Source: Bacteroidales bacterium | Lineage (GTDB): Bacteria; Bacteroidota; Bacteroidia; Bacteroidales; WCHB1-69 | DNA: 21,153 bases | Reading direction: 5' to 3' | Assembly (NCBI GenBank): GCA_028684405.1 | Contig: JAQUGA010000021.1 | Coordinates: 1-21,153 of the forward strand | Part shown: piece after piece, positions 17,606-21,153 of the stretch | Numbering within the stretch: position 1 is the first letter of the stretch | Layout of the letters: each line of letters opens with the position of its first letter | Notes under the pieces: model-generated | Told to the model about the DNA's origin: nothing | Database searches by the model: none | The model's input: the letters and a program-made list of their open reading frames with translations, nothing else | Translations under genes and position numbers: made by a program

Positions 17606-17617
17606 TTGGCTGATTGG
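17601..17617. repeat. Tandem GCTGATTG octamers at the sensor gene end
   Basis: Two perfect copies of GCTGATTG plus a G, overlapping the stop codon of the sensor gene. A related GCTGATTAGCTGAT sequence lies just after the next gene (20193-20206), suggesting a repeat family spread through intergenic DNA. Confidence 0.5.
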
Positions 17618-17621
17618 ATAA

Positions 17622-17653
17622 TTTGTGGAAAAGCTATTTTTTCATTATATTTG
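17622..17653 (+). promoter_or_regulatory. Promoter of the AmmeMemoRadiSam gene
   Basis: TTTG (17622-17625), 20 bases, TATATTTG (17646-17653) matches both Bacteroidota promoter boxes exactly. The expected transcript starts near 17660, about 20 bases before the ATG at 17680, which supports the long start that includes the signal peptide. Confidence 0.6.
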
Positions 17654-17679
17654 TAAAACAAACAAATACATATTTTTAA

Positions 17680-20175
17680 ATGCCAAAAAAGAGATTCATA
17701 TTGTTTGTCATTTTATTGATGAACTTAATCTGTATAAATTTATATGCCCAAAAATCTAATAATATGATAAATAGAAAACCAGTAGTTGCCGGAACATTTT
17801 ATGCCGGAGATAAAACAACTCTTACAAACGACCTAAAAAAATTATTTGCAAATGCAGAAAAACGCAAAAAAGATGCATTAGCGATTGTTTCGCCACATGC
17901 AGGCTATGTGTTTAGTGGTCAGGTTGCGGCAAGTGCTATGAATCAGATAAATCCAGATAAGAAATATAAAAATGTATTTATCATTGCATCCAGCCATACT
18001 GCCTATTTTAGCGGAGCTTCTATTTATAATATTGGAAATTACCAAACACCTCTGGGTGAAGTAAAAGTAAATATAGATTTGTGCAATGAACTTATTAAAA
18101 ACAATGATGTTTTTAGTTTTCATCCCCAGGCGCACAAAACCGAACACAGCATCGAAGTTCAACTTCCATTTTTACAATTTCATTTAAAAAAAGATTTTCA
18201 AATTGTACCCATTGTCATTGGTAGCGATGGCGTAGAAACTCCAAGACTCATTGCGGAAGCGCTTCGCCCTTACTTTAATGAGGATAATTTATTTATTATT
18301 TCGAGCGATTTTTCGCATTATCCCGAATATTCTGACGCCCTTGAAATTGATAAAAAAACGGCAGAAGCCATTTGCAGCGGAAATCCTGATCTGTTAATTG
18401 AGATTATTAATTCTTCTAAAAAATCAAATATAAATAATCTTGCAACCAATATTTGTGGCTGGTCGGCCGCTCTTAGTCTGATGTACCTTGCTCAAGAGAA
18501 TTACAATTATCATCAAATTGAATATCAAAACTCTGGCGACTCACCCCATGGAAGCAAAGATAGGGTGGTTGGATATTGGGCAATATCGGTAAGTTCAAAA
18601 GATGAAACAAGTTTTAATTTATGCGATGAAGATAAAAAGCAACTTCTCGAAATAGCTCGTTTGGCGGTGGAGATGAAATTGAAAAACAATTCAAAACCTA
18701 ATTTGAACACTTCTGGCTTTAGTGAAAATCTGAAAACAAATAGCGGTGCCTTTGTTACTTTGTACAAAAACAACAAATTAAGAGGTTGTATTGGTCGTTT
18801 TGAATCCGATGCTCCATTGTATGAATTAGTTGCTGATATGGCTTTGTCAGCATCGCTAAACGACCGAAGATTTTTGCCCTTATCTCAAGAAGAGCTGAAA
18901 GAAATTGAATTTGAAATATCCGTGTTAACACCGATGAAAAAAATTAATGATATTTCGGAAATCGAGCTTGGTCGACATGGAATTTATATTATAAAAGGAA
19001 ACAACCGAGGAACCTTTTTACCACAAGTTGCCACGGATACCGGTTGGAATTTGGAAGAATTTCTGGGTCATTGTGCCCGCGACAAAGCCGGACTTAGTTA
19101 CGACGGCTGGAAAGATGCCGATATTTACACCTATGAAGCCATCGTTTTTTCGGAAAAAGATTTTCAGAAAGAGCCTCTTAATAAAGCCAAATATTATGAA
19201 AAATTGGATAAAAATAGAGTTGTTTGTACTCTTTGTCCCCACGCTTGTATTTTAGAACCGAACGATATGGGCTTGTGCAATGCACGCAAAAACGAAAATG
19301 GGGAGCTAATTACGCTCACGTACGGCAAACTGGTTGCGATGCACATTGATCCGATTGAGAAAAAACCACTTTATCATTTTAAACCCAACAGCCAAACATT
19401 TTCGATTGGTTCTGCGGGATGCAATTTACATTGCAAAAATTGCCAAAATTCGAGCATTTCACAGAAATCAATATTTGAGCACAAATACAAAGAAGTAAGT
19501 CCCGAACAAGTTGTAAAGTTAGCCATCCAAAATAAATGCGGTTCCATTTCATATACTTATACAGAACCCACTGTTTTCTACGAAATGGTTCTCGAAACAG
19601 CAAAAATTGCGCATCAAAAAGGATTGCAAAACATTATTGTTTCCAATGGTTTCATAAACCAGGAACCGCTTTTAGAACTCATTCCCTATATTGATGCAGC
19701 AAACATCGACTTGAAATGTTTTAACGATTCCATCTATCAGGATATTTCAACGGCACGCCTCCAACCCGTCTTAAATACATTGAAAACACTAAAAGAAAAA
19801 GGAGTTTGGTTGGAAGTTACGAACCTTGTTATTCCAGCTTATTCCGATGATTTTAAAATGATTGAACAGATGTGCGATTGGCTTGTTAACAATGGTTTTG
19901 CGGATGTGCCTTTGCATTTTAGCAGATTTTATCCTTCCTACAAAATGGCAAATGTATTGCCCACACCAAATGAAACGCTCGAAAAAGCCTACAAAATTGC
20001 AAAAGATAAAGGTCTGAAATACGTCTATCTAGGAAATATACAGACCAATAAAACAAATACCTATTGTCCGTATTGCAATGCAAAAATTATAGAACGCAAT
20101 GGCTATCAGGCTGATGTGAAAAGATTTAAAGGAAAATGTCCAAAATGTGGGAAAACAATAAATGGAGTTTGGTAA
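17680..20175 (+). CDS. AmmeMemoRadiSam three-domain fusion (Memo, AMMECR1, radical SAM) with signal peptide
   Basis: An 831-residue protein joining all three parts of the AmmeMemoRadiSam system. Memo domain (about 29-305): SPHAGYVFSG, ASSHTAYF, HKTEHSIEVQLPF, SSDFSHY and CGWSA hold the family's conserved histidines and cysteine; the fold is related to LigB-type dioxygenases. AMMECR1 domain (about 312-490): LRGCIGRF signature and FLPQVATDTGW. Radical SAM domain (about 505-831): CxxCxxxC...C at C516, C519, C523 and C533, the SAM [4Fe-4S] motif CNLHCKNC at C581, C585 and C588, and a C-terminal zinc ribbon (C796, C799, C820, C823). The system's reaction is not established. The N-terminus MPKKRFILFVILLMNLICIN followed by LYAQ is a convincing signal peptide, unexpected for a radical SAM enzyme. 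An internal ATG at 17764 would give a cytoplasmic form beginning at the Memo domain. The gene has its own promoter. Confidence 0.93.
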   Translation: MPKKRFILFVILLMNLICINLYAQKSNNMINRKPVVAGTFYAGDKTTLTNDLKKLFANAEKRKKDALAIVSPHAGYVFSGQVAASAMNQINPDKKYKNVFIIASSHTAYFSGASIYNIGNYQTPLGEVKVNIDLCNELIKNNDVFSFHPQAHKTEHSIEVQLPFLQFHLKKDFQIVPIVIGSDGVETPRLIAEALRPYFNEDNLFIISSDFSHYPEYSDALEIDKKTAEAICSGNPDLLIEIINSSKKSNINNLATNICGWSAALSLMYLAQENYNYHQIEYQNSGDSPHGSKDRVVGYWAISVSSKDETSFNLCDEDKKQLLEIARLAVEMKLKNNSKPNLNTSGFSENLKTNSGAFVTLYKNNKLRGCIGRFESDAPLYELVADMALSASLNDRRFLPLSQEELKEIEFEISVLTPMKKINDISEIELGRHGIYIIKGNNRGTFLPQVATDTGWNLEEFLGHCARDKAGLSYDGWKDADIYTYEAIVFSEKDFQKEPLNKAKYYEKLDKNRVVCTLCPHACILEPNDMGLCNARKNENGELITLTYGKLVAMHIDPIEKKPLYHFKPNSQTFSIGSAGCNLHCKNCQNSSISQKSIFEHKYKEVSPEQVVKLAIQNKCGSISYTYTEPTVFYEMVLETAKIAHQKGLQNIIVSNGFINQEPLLELIPYIDAANIDLKCFNDSIYQDISTARLQPVLNTLKTLKEKGVWLEVTNLVIPAYSDDFKMIEQMCDWLVNNGFADVPLHFSRFYPSYKMANVLPTPNETLEKAYKIAKDKGLKYVYLGNIQTNKTNTYCPYCNAKIIERNGYQADVKRFKGKCPKCGKTINGVW

Positions 20176-20177
20176 AA

Positions 20178-20210
20178 CTGATGTGATAATTCGCTGATTA
20201 GCTGATGTGA
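20178..20210. repeat. CTGATGTGA / GCTGATTA short repeats
   Basis: CTGATGTGA occurs at 20178-20186 and again at 20202-20210, with GCTGATTA between them at 20193-20200. The unit resembles the tandem GCTGATTG copies at 17601-17617. Confidence 0.45.
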
Positions 20211-20229
20211 ATTCTTTACATTGAGAGGG

Positions 20230-20322
20230 GGCTGGACATTGAGCGAAGCGGTGCAGTGAGCGTAGCCGAATGCTTATCCCGAGAACCGGGGCTCACTGCA
20301 TCGCTCCGCTCGACGACCAAGC
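20230..20322. repeat. GC-rich palindromic REP-like element
   Basis: Inverted arms at 20241-20261 and 20291-20311 (21 bases each) pair at 19 of 21 positions. The 29-base loop holds a smaller hairpin, CCCG-AGAAC-CGGG (20278-20290). Flanking bases (GGCTGG at the left, CCAAGCC at the right) extend the pairing weakly. The GC content is far above the surrounding DNA. Sequences with GAGCGAAGC and CGCTCCGCTCGAC cores recur in intergenic regions of Bacteroidota; family membership here is from memory. It could also end transcription of the upstream gene, but no T-run follows closely. Confidence 0.65.
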
Positions 20323-20368
20323 CTATTTTTGCTCCCCTAATTCCTCTATCTTGCCGATAATCAATATT

Positions 20369-20389
20369 ATTCCGAACGAAGTGAGGAAT
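20369..20389. repeat. ATTCC...GGAAT imperfect palindrome
   Basis: ATTCCGAAC, GAA, then GTGAGGAAT forms an imperfect inverted repeat (7 of 9 positions). The core GAACGAAGTGAGGAATCTC is a motif I recall as a frequent intergenic repeat in Bacteroidota genomes; the window itself has only one copy. Confidence 0.45.
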
Positions 20390-20530
20390 CTCTTTTATTT
20401 TTCAAAAATAAGTTAATAAAATAATCTATAAAGAATACACGTAAATATTTTGCATATCAAAATAAATTGTTTATTTTTACATTTTAATTTGAAAGTGTAA
20501 AAATAAAATTATAAAATCCAACTTAAATCC

Positions 20531-21022
20531 ATGCGAAAATTTACAATAATAAGTGTGATTATTTCTATCATTGCAATTTCCAGTAGTTTTGCACAACAAC
20601 TTTCCCGTCAGTCAATTAGTTGTATGGGCAGTACGGAAATGAGTAGCGAAATGACTCTCAGACAAACAGTGGGGCAGTCTGGAAATACCAATATTTTCTC
20701 AAACGAATCACAAGTTTTGAGACAAGGTTTTCAACAAGCTCTTAATATGTTGAGGATAACATCTCCTCTGATACCAAGTCTTGATATTTCTGTCTATCCA
20801 AATCCATTTACCGACCATCTTTATTTTGTTTTAAATGGCGATCAGGATAAATATGAGTTTAACATTATTGATATCACAGGAAAGCTTGTTGCAAAAGATT
20901 TTATCTATGGTAATCTGAAAACATATGTTGAATGTAAAAACTGGCAACCTGGATCTTATTTTGTTATTGTACTTTCTGGTTCTGAAATTATTGCAAAAGA
21001 AAAAATTATAAAAATCAAATAA
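20531..21022 (+). CDS. Small T9SS type A sorting-domain protein
   Basis: A 163-residue secreted protein. Signal peptide about 1-22 (MRKFTIISVI to S-S-F-A-Q), a short segment of about 60 residues, and a type A T9SS C-terminal domain (about 88-163) with VYPNPFTDHLYF, DITGKLV, WQPGSYFVIV and a final KIIKIK strand. The C-terminal domain normally directs export through the outer membrane and is then cleaved, with the mature protein often attached to surface polysaccharide. The segment before it (LRQTVGQSGN to LRQGFQQAL) matches a linker-like motif found in many Bacteroidota cargo proteins, so almost no independent functional domain remains. It may be a minimal surface peptide or a remnant of a longer cargo gene; the intact start, signal peptide and terminator argue for a live gene. 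Confidence 0.85.
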   Translation: MRKFTIISVIISIIAISSSFAQQLSRQSISCMGSTEMSSEMTLRQTVGQSGNTNIFSNESQVLRQGFQQALNMLRITSPLIPSLDISVYPNPFTDHLYFVLNGDQDKYEFNIIDITGKLVAKDFIYGNLKTYVECKNWQPGSYFVIVLSGSEIIAKEKIIKIK

Positions 21023-21052
21023 TTCGAATCATTGTTGTCCGATAAAAAAATC

Positions 21053-21090
21053 AAAGAGAAGGAAGCATAAAACTTCCTTTCTCTTTTTTT
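21053..21090 (+). terminator. Rho-independent terminator after the small T9SS cargo gene
   Basis: AGAGAAGGAAG (21055-21065) pairs with CTTCCTTTCTCT (21073-21084, one bulged T) across the loop CATAAAA, followed by six more Ts. An A-run upstream means that it could also act on the opposite strand. Confidence 0.85.
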
Positions 21091-21123
21091 AGTAGTTTTG
21101 CTTCGCCAAAACCAACAACTACT
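21091..21123. repeat. Inverted repeat just before the edge gene
   Basis: AGTAGTT (21091-21097) and AACTACT (21117-21123) are perfect inverted copies, and GTTTTG (21095-21100) pairs alternatively with CAAAAC (21107-21112). It abuts the next ATG and could be the end of an insertion sequence or a translation-limiting hairpin. Confidence 0.4.
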
Positions 21124-21153
21124 ATGGACAAAACTACATATTTTTTTGGAACA
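21124..21153 (+). CDS. Start of a possible IS4-type transposase gene, cut by the window edge
   Basis: Ten codons are visible (MDKTTYFFGT). This opening recalls Bacteroidota IS4-family transposases that begin with a DUF4372 domain (M-x-K-x-T-Y-F-x-G), and an inverted repeat lies directly upstream. Ten residues are too few to be sure; the call is tentative and the true gene continues outside the window. Confidence 0.3.
   Translation, partial: MDKTTYFFGT

Larger units (their letters stand above)
20176..20530. other. Repeat-bearing intergenic region of 355 bp
   Basis: No gene is supported here. The first part holds GCTGAT-type short repeats, then a GC-rich palindromic element, then a second repeat-like motif; each is listed separately. 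The last 130 bases are plain AT-rich DNA in which TTAATTTG (20484-20491) is a one-mismatch -7 box for the following gene, without a well-placed -33 box. Confidence 0.6.

Overview
The window is a low-GC stretch of a Bacteroidota chromosome, probably class Bacteroidia. The evidence is phylum-specific: type IX secretion (T9SS) sorting domains of both type A and type B, a PorP/SprF family outer-membrane protein, an RprX/RprY-like two-component pair, signal peptides ending in A-Q, and promoter-like boxes matching the Bacteroidota pattern (TTTG, then TAnnTTTG) instead of the usual -35/-10. Twelve complete genes are supported, plus the first ten codons of a thirteenth gene at the right edge. I see no tRNA, rRNA or CRISPR array.

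Layout. (1) 178-8505, plus strand: a tight three-gene operon encoding a giant SprB-repeat adhesin with a T9SS type B signal, a PorP/SprF outer-membrane partner, and a TPR/PD40/OmpA-like cell-wall-anchored protein. This is a secreted filament or adhesin with its dedicated export and attachment proteins. (2) 8527-10720, minus strand: surE, a small membrane protein and lpxB, translationally coupled, ending convergently against operon 1. (3) 10868-12867, minus strand: histidine kinase then response regulator (RprX/RprY type), closed by a strong hairpin terminator. (4) 12868-13361: a 494-bp gene-free divergent region with several promoter-like boxes, one of which (plus strand, 12922-12952) has no obvious gene. 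(5) 13362-13775: a small exported TonB C-terminal-domain protein. (6) 13961-17605: a 1214-residue membrane sensor with about five PAS domains whose kinase and receiver domains appear to have lost their catalytic residues. (7) 17680-20175: a single protein carrying Memo, AMMECR1 and radical SAM modules (the AmmeMemoRadiSam system), preceded by a convincing signal peptide. (8) 20176-20530: a gene-free stretch with a GC-rich palindromic repeat and other repeat-like sequences. (9) 20531-21022: a very small T9SS type A cargo protein with a rho-independent terminator. (10) 21124 to the edge: the start of a gene resembling an IS4-type transposase.

The most unusual items are the apparently exported three-domain AmmeMemoRadiSam fusion and its neighbour, the degenerate multi-PAS hybrid kinase with a four-cysteine cluster. 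All functional calls come from motif recognition by eye; no alignments or searches were run.
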